Part shown: piece by piece, positions 1-5,256 of the stretch
Layout: each line of letters begins with the position of its first letter
Numbering within the stretch: the first letter of the stretch is position 1
Program-made: the position numbers and the translations under genes
Notes under the pieces: model-generated
Database searches by the model: none
The model's input: the letters and a program-made list of their open reading frames with translations, nothing else
What the model was told of the DNA's origin: nothing
NCBI GenBank assembly: GCA_012274205.1
Contig: JAAOZY010000281.1
Coordinates: 1 to 6,879 of the forward strand
Source of the DNA: Betaproteobacteria bacterium
Lineage (GTDB): Bacteria; Pseudomonadota; Gammaproteobacteria; Burkholderiales; SG8-39
Direction of reading: 5' to 3'
DNA length: 6,879 bases

Positions 1-244
1 CGGTGACCCCTTCCAGGCCCATCATGCCGGTTACCCAGGGCAGACCGTAGAAGCTGCTCGGCTGCGGATTGGTGAGACCGAGCACGCCCAGATCGATGCT
101 CTCCATCGGAAATTTCTTCGACTGCAGGAAGGTTCTGCCCACGTTGGCCGCCAGCTTCAGGCTGTGCAGATGCGCCAGCGCGCCCTGCCATCTTGCGAAC
201 GGGGTGGACCAGTAGATGCCGTAGGGAATGAATGCGTTGGCCAT
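1..244 (-). CDS. Thiolase family protein (acetyl-CoA acetyltransferase-like), N-terminal part, cut by window edge
   Basis: The 81 residues visible begin MANAFIPYGIYWSTPFARW and include SFYGLPWVTGMMG near residue 65. I recognise this as the N-terminus of a thiolase subgroup usually annotated as acetyl-CoA acetyltransferase, rather than classical FadA. Thiolases cleave 3-ketoacyl-CoA with CoA to give acetyl-CoA and a shortened acyl-CoA, or run the reverse condensation, in the cytoplasm. The nucleophilic cysteine should lie just beyond the visible part, so catalytic competence cannot be judged here. The start is the ATG at 242-244, preceded on the minus strand by a GAGG-type ribosome binding site about 7-8 nt upstream. 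The gene follows the bifunctional hydratase/dehydrogenase by 30 nt on the same strand with no terminator between them, so the two are very likely one operon supplying the last steps of beta-oxidation. The family assignment rests on recall of the N-terminal pattern only. Confidence 0.78.
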   Translation of the reverse strand, partial: MANAFIPYGIYWSTPFARWQGALAHLHSLKLAANVGRTFLQSKKFPMESIDLGVLGLTNPQPSSFYGLPWVTGMMGLEGVT

Positions 245-274
245 GATGCGTCCTCAGGTTCTATAGGGATTGAT

Positions 275-2383
275 TCAACTCTTGCGCCCGGCTTGCCATG
301 CGCCGAAGCTCGAGCCTGCGAGCGCCAGCTGTTCCAGCAGCGGCGCGGGCTTCCAGTATTGCGCATCCAGCGTGCGCCCGAATTCCAGGATGCGCTCGTA
401 GATTTTTTTCAGGCCCACGGTATCGGCGTAGAACATCGGCCCGCCGCGGTAGCGCGGAAAGCCGTAGCCGGAGGTGTAGACCACGTCGATGTCGCTCGCG
501 CGCAGCGCGATGCCTTGTTCGAGCAGGCGCGCCCCTTCGTTGATCATGGCGTAGAGGCAGCGCTCCACGATTTCCTGTTCGCCGGGCTGGCGGCGCTCGA
601 TTCCGAGCCGCTTGCCTTCCTCCCACAGCAGCGCGATGACCTCGGGGTCGGGCGTGCGCTTGCGCGCGCTGTCGTAGCGGTAATAGCCGCGTCCGGCTTT
701 CTGGCCGAGCCAGCCGCGCTGGTTCAACAGGGTGTCGGGACGGTAGAAAGACGGATCATCGGGCAGAAGATGCTTGCGCTCCAGGCGCGTGAGATAGCCG
801 ATGTCCACGCCCGCCATGTCGAACACCGCAAGTATGCCCATGGCCATGCCGAATTTTTCCAGCGCGGCGTCGACCTGCTCCGGCGTGGCGCCCTCGAGCA
901 GGCAATGCTCGGCTTCGCGCGCGTACGGGTCCATCATGCGGTTGCCGATGAAGCCGTAGCAGACCTTCGCCACCACGCCGGTCTTCTTGATCTGTTTCGC
1001 GGTTTCGAGGGCGGTGACCAATACCTCGGCGGAGGTGCGCTTGGCGTGGACGATTTCGAGCAGCTGCATCACATTGGCCGGGCTGAAGAAGTGCAGCCCG
1101 ACCACGTCTTCGGGGCGCTTGGTGACCGCGGCGATTTCGTCAATGTCCAGCGTTGAGGTATTGGTGCCGATCACGGCGCCTGGGCGCGCGACTTTGTCGA
1201 GTTCGGCGAATATTTCCTTTTTCAGGGCCATGTTCTCGAACACGGCTTCTATCACCAGGTCTGCCGTGCCCAGTGCGGCATAGTCCAGAGCGGGCGTGAT
1301 CAGTCCCATGCGCTGTTCCAGCTGTTCCTGTTTCAGGCTGCCGCGCGCGACCGAGCGTTCGTAATTTTTGCGTATCGTGGCCATGCCCCGGTCCAGCGCC
1401 TCCTGTTTGGCGTCGAGCAGGATCACCGGCACGCCGGCATTGGCGAAACACATGGAGATGCCGCCGCCCATGGTGCCGGCGCCGACGATGCCGACGCGGG
1501 TCACGGGCCGCGGTTTGACCGTCGCGGCGAGTCCGGGGATCCTGCGCACTTCGCGCTCCGCGAAAAACAAATGCCGCAGCGCGCGCGCTTCGGTTGCCGG
1601 GACCAGTTTGTCCGATATTGCCGACTCCGCCTTCAAACCTTCATCGAAGGGCAGCTTGACCGCTGCTTCGATCGCATCGAGCAGTGCCAGCGGCGACTGG
1701 CGGTTGCGCATGGTCTTGGCCACCTGCGCGCGCTTCGCGGCAAGGAGCTCGGCGGCGTTCTCGGCGCCGCGCACCGCCTGGTCGCGGGTGCGCCGCGGTC
1801 CCGCGCCACGTGCGACGAGTTCGCGCGCAAATGCGATGCCGCCTTCGATGATGTCGCCATTGACGATCGCGTCCACCAGGCCCAATTCGCGCGCTTTCTG
1901 CGCCGGCATGGGCTTGGAGGAAAGCATCAGGTCGGCGGCCGCTTCCAGCGGAATCAGGCGCGGCAGCCGCTGGGTGCCGCCGGCGCCGGGAATGATGCCC
2001 AGGGTCAGCTCGGGCAGGCCGAAGCGCGCTGCATCGTGCGCGACACGGTAGTGGCTGGCGAGCGCGATCTCCATGCCGCCGCCGAGCGCGGTGCCATGCA
2101 CCGCCGCGACCACGGGGAAGGCGCAGTCCTCGATCGCCTGCAGTACCTCGTGGTATCCGGGCGGCGCGATGCCGCTGTCGAACTCGCCGATGTCGGCGCC
2201 GGCGACAAAGGTGCGGCCTTTGCAGCCGATGACCACAGCCTTGACATCCTTGCGGCCGCGCAATTCGTCAAAAGCCCGCTTCAATCCAGCGCGCACGTTC
2301 TGCGCCATGGCATTGACCGGGGGACTGTCTATGGTGACTACGGCGACGCTATCGGTCATCGAAACGCTTACGACGTCGGTCAT
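275..2383 (-). CDS. Bifunctional enoyl-CoA hydratase / 3-hydroxyacyl-CoA dehydrogenase (FadB/FadJ-like)
   Basis: This 702-residue cytoplasmic enzyme hydrates 2-enoyl-CoA and then oxidises (S)-3-hydroxyacyl-CoA with NAD+ in beta-oxidation. The N-terminal crotonase domain (about residues 5-190) has the oxyanion-hole segment FVAGADIGEF and both catalytic glutamates, E105 (GGGMEIAL) and E125 (FGLPELTLG), 20 residues apart as in FadB. A linker leads to the Rossmann domain, with GAGTMG glycines at 301, 303 and 306. The dehydrogenase dyad is H431 (GLHFFSP) and E443 (LLEIV), and N481 lies in FIGNR. C-terminal dimerisation-type domains fill roughly 485-690, including the GYGFPRYRGGPM motif. An in-frame ATG lies 22 codons upstream at 2449, but I chose 2383 because AGGAG sits 8 nt before it and family homology begins there. 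The length matches stand-alone bifunctional enzymes of about 700 residues. A good sigma-70-like promoter lies at 2487-2515, and a thiolase gene follows. Substrate chain length cannot be read from the sequence. Confidence 0.95.
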   Translation of the reverse strand: MTDVVSVSMTDSVAVVTIDSPPVNAMAQNVRAGLKRAFDELRGRKDVKAVVIGCKGRTFVAGADIGEFDSGIAPPGYHEVLQAIEDCAFPVVAAVHGTALGGGMEIALASHYRVAHDAARFGLPELTLGIIPGAGGTQRLPRLIPLEAAADLMLSSKPMPAQKARELGLVDAIVNGDIIEGGIAFARELVARGAGPRRTRDQAVRGAENAAELLAAKRAQVAKTMRNRQSPLALLDAIEAAVKLPFDEGLKAESAISDKLVPATEARALRHLFFAEREVRRIPGLAATVKPRPVTRVGIVGAGTMGGGISMCFANAGVPVILLDAKQEALDRGMATIRKNYERSVARGSLKQEQLEQRMGLITPALDYAALGTADLVIEAVFENMALKKEIFAELDKVARPGAVIGTNTSTLDIDEIAAVTKRPEDVVGLHFFSPANVMQLLEIVHAKRTSAEVLVTALETAKQIKKTGVVAKVCYGFIGNRMMDPYAREAEHCLLEGATPEQVDAALEKFGMAMGILAVFDMAGVDIGYLTRLERKHLLPDDPSFYRPDTLLNQRGWLGQKAGRGYYRYDSARKRTPDPEVIALLWEEGKRLGIERRQPGEQEIVERCLYAMINEGARLLEQGIALRASDIDVVYTSGYGFPRYRGGPMFYADTVGLKKIYERILEFGRTLDAQYWKPAPLLEQLALAGSSFGAWQAGRKS

Positions 2384-2486
2384 GTGTTCGGCTCCTGCAT
2401 CCAAGATGGATTCAATGTTTGTCGGGGGAATCGCACCGCCCCGGGCCACCGCGGCACGCTGCGCTGACGCGCACAGCCGAGGCTGC

Positions 2487-2515
2487 AGGATAGCGGCTTT
2501 GAACTACCCTGTCAA
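2487..2515 (-). promoter_or_regulatory. Predicted sigma-70 promoter of the hydratase/dehydrogenase-thiolase operon
   Basis: On the minus strand TTGACA (2515-2510, a perfect -35) is followed by a 17-nt spacer and TATCCT (2492-2487, 4 of 6 matches to TATAAT). Transcription should start near 2480, giving a leader of about 97 nt before the ATG at 2383. No other promoter-like pair of similar quality is seen in this divergent spacer. Confidence 0.62.
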
Positions 2516-2516
2516 A
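2498..2516. promoter_or_regulatory. Inverted repeat TTTGA-N9-TCAAA overlapping the -35 box, candidate operator
   Basis: Perfect 5-bp arms TTTGA (2498-2502) and TCAAA (2512-2516) are separated by 9 bp and cover the -35 element of the predicted fatty-acid operon promoter. This position suits a repressor operator. The spacing (N9) differs from the N6 of FNR/FixK boxes, and the arms do not match the FadR or PsrA operators I know. Chance occurrence is possible with arms this short. Confidence 0.3.
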
Positions 2517-2707
2517 CGACTGGCCAATTAGTTAGTTGCCTGGTGCGGCCGCAGCGACGAAGCTCCGGCGCGCAGCGCTGGCGGTCGCGGCGGCTATGGG
2601 CGTAGTATTGCCGGAGCGGATGCCCCGGCAAAGATCGGGCGCCCGTATCCCGACCGCCCTCCGGCGGCCACGCAATTGAGCTTCACGATTCCATGGGGAG
2701 TAGGTCG

Positions 2708-3136
2708 ATGAAAACAGTGGCGCAGTTATTGAAGCTGAAGCCCGAAGGGGTGATCTCGATCCGGCCGGACGCCCCGGTGCTCGACGTTCTCAGTCTCCTT
2801 GCAGACAAGGATATGGGCGCCGTGCTCGTCATGGACGGTGTGCGCCTGCTGGGCATTGTTTCGGAGCGCGACTACACCAGAAAGGTCGAGTTGAAAGGCA
2901 AGTCTTCGAGCGCGACGCTGGCAAGCGAAATCATGACCAGGGAAGTTGTTTGCGTCACGCCCGGCCAGACCAACGAGGATTGCATGGCGCTGATGACAGG
3001 TAAGCGCCTGCGGCATCTTCCGGTGATCGAGGACGGGCGCGTAATCGGCGTGCTGTCCATCGGCGACTTGGTCAAAGACGCCATCTCGGAGCAGAAATTC
3101 ATCATTGAGCAGCTCGAACACTATATTCACCGCTGA
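2708..3136 (+). CDS. Small stand-alone protein with two CBS domains (CBS-1)
   Basis: This 142-residue protein consists of almost nothing but a tandem CBS pair (Bateman module). The first repeat is about residues 8-65 with GIVSERD at 49-55. The second is about 74-128 with LRHLPVIEDG at 101-110 and VIGVLSIGDLV at 112-122. There is no signal peptide, membrane segment or attached catalytic domain. Such modules typically dimerise and bind AMP, ATP or S-adenosylmethionine to signal energy state; the partner here is unknown. An ATG five codons upstream (2693) is possible, but the ATG at 2708 is preferred because GGGGAG ends 7 nt before it. A TIP30-like gene follows after 34 nt on the same strand and is probably cotranscribed. 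The protein resembles CBS-2 in size and motif register, so the two are likely paralogues or at least the same architecture. The fold is well supported; the function is not. Confidence 0.92.
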   Translation: MKTVAQLLKLKPEGVISIRPDAPVLDVLSLLADKDMGAVLVMDGVRLLGIVSERDYTRKVELKGKSSSATLASEIMTREVVCVTPGQTNEDCMALMTGKRLRHLPVIEDGRVIGVLSIGDLVKDAISEQKFIIEQLEHYIHR

Positions 3137-3170
3137 TTCTGCGGCGAACCGAATCGGCGGGGCGCGGACG

Positions 3171-3803
3171 ATGAAGCTGATGCTGGTCGGTGCCAGCGGC
3201 CTGGTGGGGCAGCAGGTGCTGCGCCTGGCTTTGGCCGATGCGGGCGCCGGCCATTTGATTGCGCCGACGCGCAAGCCGCTGGCACCCGCCGCCCGGCTTG
3301 AAAATCCGGTCGTCGACTTCGAACGGCTGCCGGCGGATGCGCCCTGGTGGAAGGTGGACGCAGTGATCTGCACCCTCGGAACGACCATGGCGCAGGCCGG
3401 CTCCGAAGCCGCCTTCCGCCGCGTCGATCACGACTATCCGCTCGCCGTCGCGCGGCTGGCGCTGGCCGCGGGAGCGGGCGCTTTCGTGCTCAATTCGGCG
3501 CTGGGCGCCGCCGCCGATTCGCGCGTGTTCTACAACCGGGTCAAGGGCGAAGCGGAGGACGCGATAGTCGCGCTCGGCTATCGCTCCCTGACCCTGGTGC
3601 GCCCCTCGCTGCTCGACGGCGGGCCGCGCCCGGACAGCCGCCCGGGCGAGCGCATCGCCCTGGTTTTCGCGCGCGGCCTGCGCCCCTTGATACCGGCGCG
3701 CTATCGCGCCGTTGCCACGGAGGCGGTCGCGCGGACGCTGCTGGCGGCGGCGCTTGCGCGCGCGCCAGGCGTGCGCATCATCGAGTCCGAGGGCATCGCC
3801 TGA
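3171..3803 (+). CDS. TIP30/HTATIP2-like atypical SDR, NAD(P)-binding protein
   Basis: This 210-residue protein opens directly with a Rossmann strand and the glycine motif GASGLVG (G7, G10, G13), typical of atypical or extended short-chain dehydrogenases binding NADP(H). Further family features are CTLGTT at 67-72, VDHDYP at 85-90, the serine-bearing NSALGAAADS segment at 108-117, the YNRVK signature (Y121, K125) and RPSLLDG at 144-150. This combination is characteristic of the TIP30/HTATIP2-like group rather than classical FabG-type enzymes. The substrate is unknown; members are annotated as oxidoreductases or nucleoside-diphosphate-sugar epimerases with little biochemistry. A TTG codon at 3105 would extend the frame upstream but would overlap CBS-1. 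The ATG at 3171 fits the start of the fold, although its ribosome binding site is weak (GC-rich GGGGCG). The weak site suggests translation may be coupled to the CBS-1 gene 34 nt upstream. The gene converges on the CHRD gene with a 26-nt gap. Confidence 0.87.
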   Translation: MKLMLVGASGLVGQQVLRLALADAGAGHLIAPTRKPLAPAARLENPVVDFERLPADAPWWKVDAVICTLGTTMAQAGSEAAFRRVDHDYPLAVARLALAAGAGAFVLNSALGAAADSRVFYNRVKGEAEDAIVALGYRSLTLVRPSLLDGGPRPDSRPGERIALVFARGLRPLIPARYRAVATEAVARTLLAAALARAPGVRIIESEGIA

Positions 3804-3829
3804 GCGCTGCGGCGATTGCCCTGGGGCTT

Positions 3830-4270
3830 CTAGGGCTTCAGTTGCCCGCGGATTTCTCCGCCCTTGTGTTCGGCGCTGTGCACGTTGACGTAAAGGTCGC
3901 CGGCTTTGAACGCGGCGTTTTGTGCATCCGTGAGTTTCGCCCCGGCCGGCACCGACCAGGTGTCAGCCCCGCTCTTGGTCAAGGGGATGATTACCGGGCC
4001 GTTCTTTCCCGCGGCGCCATTATGGATATGGGCCATCGTCCCGGCCACGCCCTTGGTGGTGACGCTGCCGCTGACGCTCATGTCGGGGTTGATGGTAATG
4101 GTGCCGCCGCCCGACGCTGAAGTCGTTACCGCGGGAACCTCCTGTTCACCGCTCAAGGTGACCCTGATTTGGTCCGCCAGAGCCAGGCCGGAATACGCCG
4201 CGAGCGCAACGACGGCTGCGGCGATGATGCCCGGAAATCCCGGGCGACCGTTGGATTTCAACGCGTTCAT
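3830..4270 (-). CDS. Exported CHRD-domain protein
   Basis: The start at 4270 is supported by AGGAG 7 nt upstream; an ATG at 4321 would add 17 unlikely residues. The 146-residue product begins with a Sec-type signal peptide: basic N-region (K5, R9), hydrophobic core about 14-31 (GIIAAAVVALAAYSGLAL) and likely cleavage after ALA, before D33. The mature part is a single CHRD domain, named from chordin. It has the opening VTLSGEQEVPAV, the HIHNG segment at 81-85, DLYVNVHS at 125-132 and the closing GEIRGQL at 138-144. There is no cysteine or second membrane segment, so it should be a soluble periplasmic or secreted protein. CHRD domains are beta-rich with conserved histidines, and their bacterial function is not established. 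The gene lies 168 nt downstream of CBS-2 on the same strand, with possible promoter elements of its own in that gap. Family identification is firm; role unknown. Confidence 0.93.
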   Translation of the reverse strand: MNALKSNGRPGFPGIIAAAVVALAAYSGLALADQIRVTLSGEQEVPAVTTSASGGGTITINPDMSVSGSVTTKGVAGTMAHIHNGAAGKNGPVIIPLTKSGADTWSVPAGAKLTDAQNAAFKAGDLYVNVHSAEHKGGEIRGQLKP

Positions 4271-4301
4271 GGACGATCTCCTGTGTAGAGGAAGTACCGC
4301 T

Positions 4302-4315
4302 TCGATGCAGATCAA
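4302..4315. promoter_or_regulatory. Imperfect FNR/CRP-family-like palindrome ahead of the CHRD gene
   Basis: On the minus strand TTGATCTGCATCGA matches the FNR consensus TTGAT-N4-ATCAA at 9 of 10 specified positions. It sits inside a wider near-palindrome with CGCTT/AAGCG ends. Its centre is only about 38 nt before the ATG, too close for a class II activator site, so if real it would act as a repressor site or as an RNA hairpin near the ribosome binding site. Confidence 0.22.
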
Positions 4316-4348
4316 GCGCAAGCGCAGCGCCCTGCATGCGGAGCGAAC

Positions 4349-4373
4349 AGCAGAAGTCGTCTATTTATTCCCC
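4349..4373 (-). promoter_or_regulatory. Possible ECF-sigma-type promoter of the CHRD gene
   Basis: In a GC-rich gap, the minus strand carries the AT-rich block GGGGAATAAATAG (4373-4361) followed 17 nt after GGAAT by TGTT. This loosely resembles ECF promoters of the GGAAC-N16/17-CGTT type. Placement about 80-90 nt before the ATG is suitable. The match is weak and the sigma factor is not in the window. Confidence 0.2.
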
Positions 4374-4438
4374 GCGGGCGCCAGTCCGGCTGCGCGCCGT
4401 TTTGGTCGCGGTCGCTGCCCGCGCCGTCCGGATGCGCG

Positions 4439-4861
4439 CTAGCGCATGTGCTTGCGCCGCTGCGCTTCGGCGACGAATTCTTCCAGGTCGGGGTCGAGCG
4501 CATTGCGCGATGAGACGATGCCGATCACTTTGCCCCCCTCGACCACAGGCACGTGGCGATAGCCGTTTTCGAACATCATCAGCAGCGCGGAGCCGTAAGA
4601 CTTGTCCGGTTCGACCGTCTGGGGCTGCTTCGTCATTACTTCGGCCAGCCTGGTGGCTTCCGCGTCGCGCCCCTGCGCGATGACGCGCACCAGCACGTCG
4701 CGCTCGGTAAAGATTCCGATCAGGCGCTCGCTTTCCACCACCATGATGGCCCCGACGTTCTTCTTCGCCATCAGTTTGGCGGCCTGGCTGACCGTGGTAT
4801 CCGGCGCGGCGGTGAGAAGTTTTTTCTTCTCCATCACGCTGCGGATACGTTGACTGAACAT
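4439..4861 (-). CDS. Small stand-alone protein with two CBS domains (CBS-2)
   Basis: This 140-residue soluble protein is a tandem CBS pair with a short basic C-terminal tail (QRRKHMR). The first repeat spans about 8-65 with GIFTERD at 49-55. The second spans about 73-125 with YRHVPVVEGG at 101-110 and KVIGIVSSRN at 111-120. These motifs sit at the same residue numbers as in CBS-1, so the proteins share one architecture, but they differ at many positions. The start at 4861 is preferred over an in-frame ATG at 4921 because GGGGGAG lies 6 nt upstream and the fold begins there. Adenine-nucleotide binding is expected from the family; partner and effector are unknown. Upstream is a leader of about 110 nt and an FNR-type palindrome placed correctly for activation, suggesting induction under low oxygen. 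The 6-bp hairpin ATGCGC-GCTA-GCGCAT (4432-4447) spans the stop codon but has no T-run. Confidence 0.93.
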   Translation of the reverse strand: MFSQRIRSVMEKKKLLTAAPDTTVSQAAKLMAKKNVGAIMVVESERLIGIFTERDVLVRVIAQGRDAEATRLAEVMTKQPQTVEPDKSYGSALLMMFENGYRHVPVVEGGKVIGIVSSRNALDPDLEEFVAEAQRRKHMR

Positions 4862-4900
4862 GACCGACTCCCCCGGATAAGATCGAATAAACGCGTAGCA

Positions 4901-4946
4901 CCGGGAGCCGCCTCGCGGCAAGCAACCGGACTGAGCCCTTTGGGCT
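4901..4946 (-). other. Structured 5' leader of CBS-2 (two hairpins)
   Basis: Within the predicted leader of about 110 nt there are two potential stem-loops: AGCCC/GGGCT with a 3-nt loop (4934-4946), and an outer CCGG/CCGG stem enclosing GCCGC/GCGGC with a 3-nt loop (4901-4929). They match no RNA family I recognise. Stems are short and GC-rich, so folding energy has to be computed before weight is given. Confidence 0.3.
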
Positions 4947-4977
4947 GCGTGTGATTGTTGGCACTCCTCCAGCGTCG

Positions 4978-5018
4978 ATGCTACCGAGATCGAGGTGGGC
5001 GCAATTGACCTAGGTCAA
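4978..5018 (-). promoter_or_regulatory. Predicted FNR/FixK/ANR-activated promoter of CBS-2
   Basis: A perfect 14-bp palindrome TTGACCTAGGTCAA occupies 5005-5018 and fits the TTGA-N6-TCAA core shared by FNR, ANR, DNR and FixK sites. On the minus strand TAGCAT (4983-4978) is a 4-of-6 match to a -10 box. A start about 7 nt beyond it, near 4971, puts the palindrome centre (5011.5) at about -40.5. This is the canonical class II activator position. No good -35 hexamer is present, as expected for an activator-dependent promoter. The spacing agreement is what raises this above a chance match. Confidence 0.6.
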
Positions 5019-5050
5019 ACGCGCATCACACCGGAAGCAGCGGCGGAACG

Positions 5051-5085
5051 AAAAAAGGCCCGGAACGGATAAGCGTTCCGGGCCT
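5051..5085 (-). terminator. Strong intrinsic terminator (leftward), distal of a tandem pair
   Basis: A perfect 12-bp stem (5056-5067 with 5074-5085, sequence AGGCCCGGAACG and its complement) with a 6-nt loop is followed on the minus strand by six T residues (5056-5051). It is a textbook Rho-independent terminator for leftward transcription. There is no T-run on the plus strand, so it is unidirectional. It closes the acyl-CoA dehydrogenase/SDR operon and insulates the CBS-2 promoter from readthrough. Confidence 0.93.
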
Positions 5086-5093
5086 GTTGCGCC

Positions 5094-5112
5094 GGGAGGG
5101 AGGGAGGAGGAG
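5094..5112 (+). repeat. Short GGGA tandem repeat
   Basis: Three GGGA units followed by GGA units form an uninterrupted purine run on the plus strand. It lies between the two leftward terminators. A three-tier G-quadruplex would need a fourth GGG tract, which is absent; a two-tier one is possible. Confidence 0.55.
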
Positions 5113-5183
5113 ATACCCGGACGCCGAGCAAATGATGCGCCGGGCTTGGCAATTCGTGCTGTGAATTATTTCCTGGGCCAGGC

Positions 5184-5211
5184 AAAAAATGGCGGCCGTC
5201 CCAGCGCCGCC
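5184..5211 (-). terminator. Intrinsic terminator (leftward), proximal of a tandem pair
   Basis: On the minus strand GGCGGC (5211-5206), a 9-nt loop and GCCGCC (5196-5191) form a perfect all-GC 6-bp stem, followed by A and then six T residues (5189-5184). It lies about 46 nt past the SDR stop codon and should end most transcripts of that operon. The shorter stem and larger loop make it weaker than the distal terminator at 5051-5085. Confidence 0.75.
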
Positions 5212-5219
5212 CGGGCCCC

Positions 5220-5244
5220 CCGGATGCGCCAGACGCCCATCCGG
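5220..5244. repeat. Inverted repeat just after the SDR stop codon
   Basis: Perfect 7-bp arms CCGGATG (5220-5226) and CATCCGG (5238-5244) flank an 11-nt loop, 12 nt past the SDR stop. No T-run follows on either strand, so it is not an intrinsic terminator. It could stabilise the 3' end of the mRNA. Confidence 0.45.
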
Positions 5245-5256
5245 CAGCAGACGGCG

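Larger units (their letters stand above)
2384..2707. other. Divergent intergenic spacer, no gene seen
   Basis: This 324-nt spacer separates the leftward fatty-acid operon from the rightward CBS gene. The left half carries the leader, promoter and candidate operator of the leftward operon. The right half is GC-rich and contains an inverted repeat with 7-bp arms TTGCCGG (2608-2614) and CCGGCAA (2625-2631) around a 10-nt loop. A weak -10-like TAGTAT at 2603-2608 has no credible -35 partner, so the promoter of the CBS gene remains undefined. No open frame in the spacer has both a ribosome binding site and recognisable protein content. Confidence 0.6.

Noticed and set aside
164..1156. A 330-codon open frame on the plus strand opposite the hydratase/dehydrogenase gene, with similar long frames at 1571-2467 and 5146-6018
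   Set aside because: These are antisense shadows from GC-rich third codon positions. They overlap genes with complete catalytic motifs, and their translations look like no protein family and are rich in Arg, Ala and Gly.
2603..2608. TAGTAT as the -10 box of a CBS-1 promoter
   Set aside because: No -35-like hexamer lies 16-18 nt upstream, and a 4-of-6 match alone is expected by chance.
3818..3836. GCCCT/AGGGC inverted repeat in the convergent gap between the TIP30-like and CHRD genes, as a bidirectional terminator
   Set aside because: The stem is only 5 bp with a 9-nt loop and there is no T-run on either strand.
4365..4964. A 199-codon minus-strand frame overlapping CBS-2, starting at a GTG next to a GGAGGA
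   Set aside because: The GGAGGA abuts the GTG with no room for ribosome spacing, the frame is out of phase with CBS-2, and its product is low-complexity Arg/Ala-rich.
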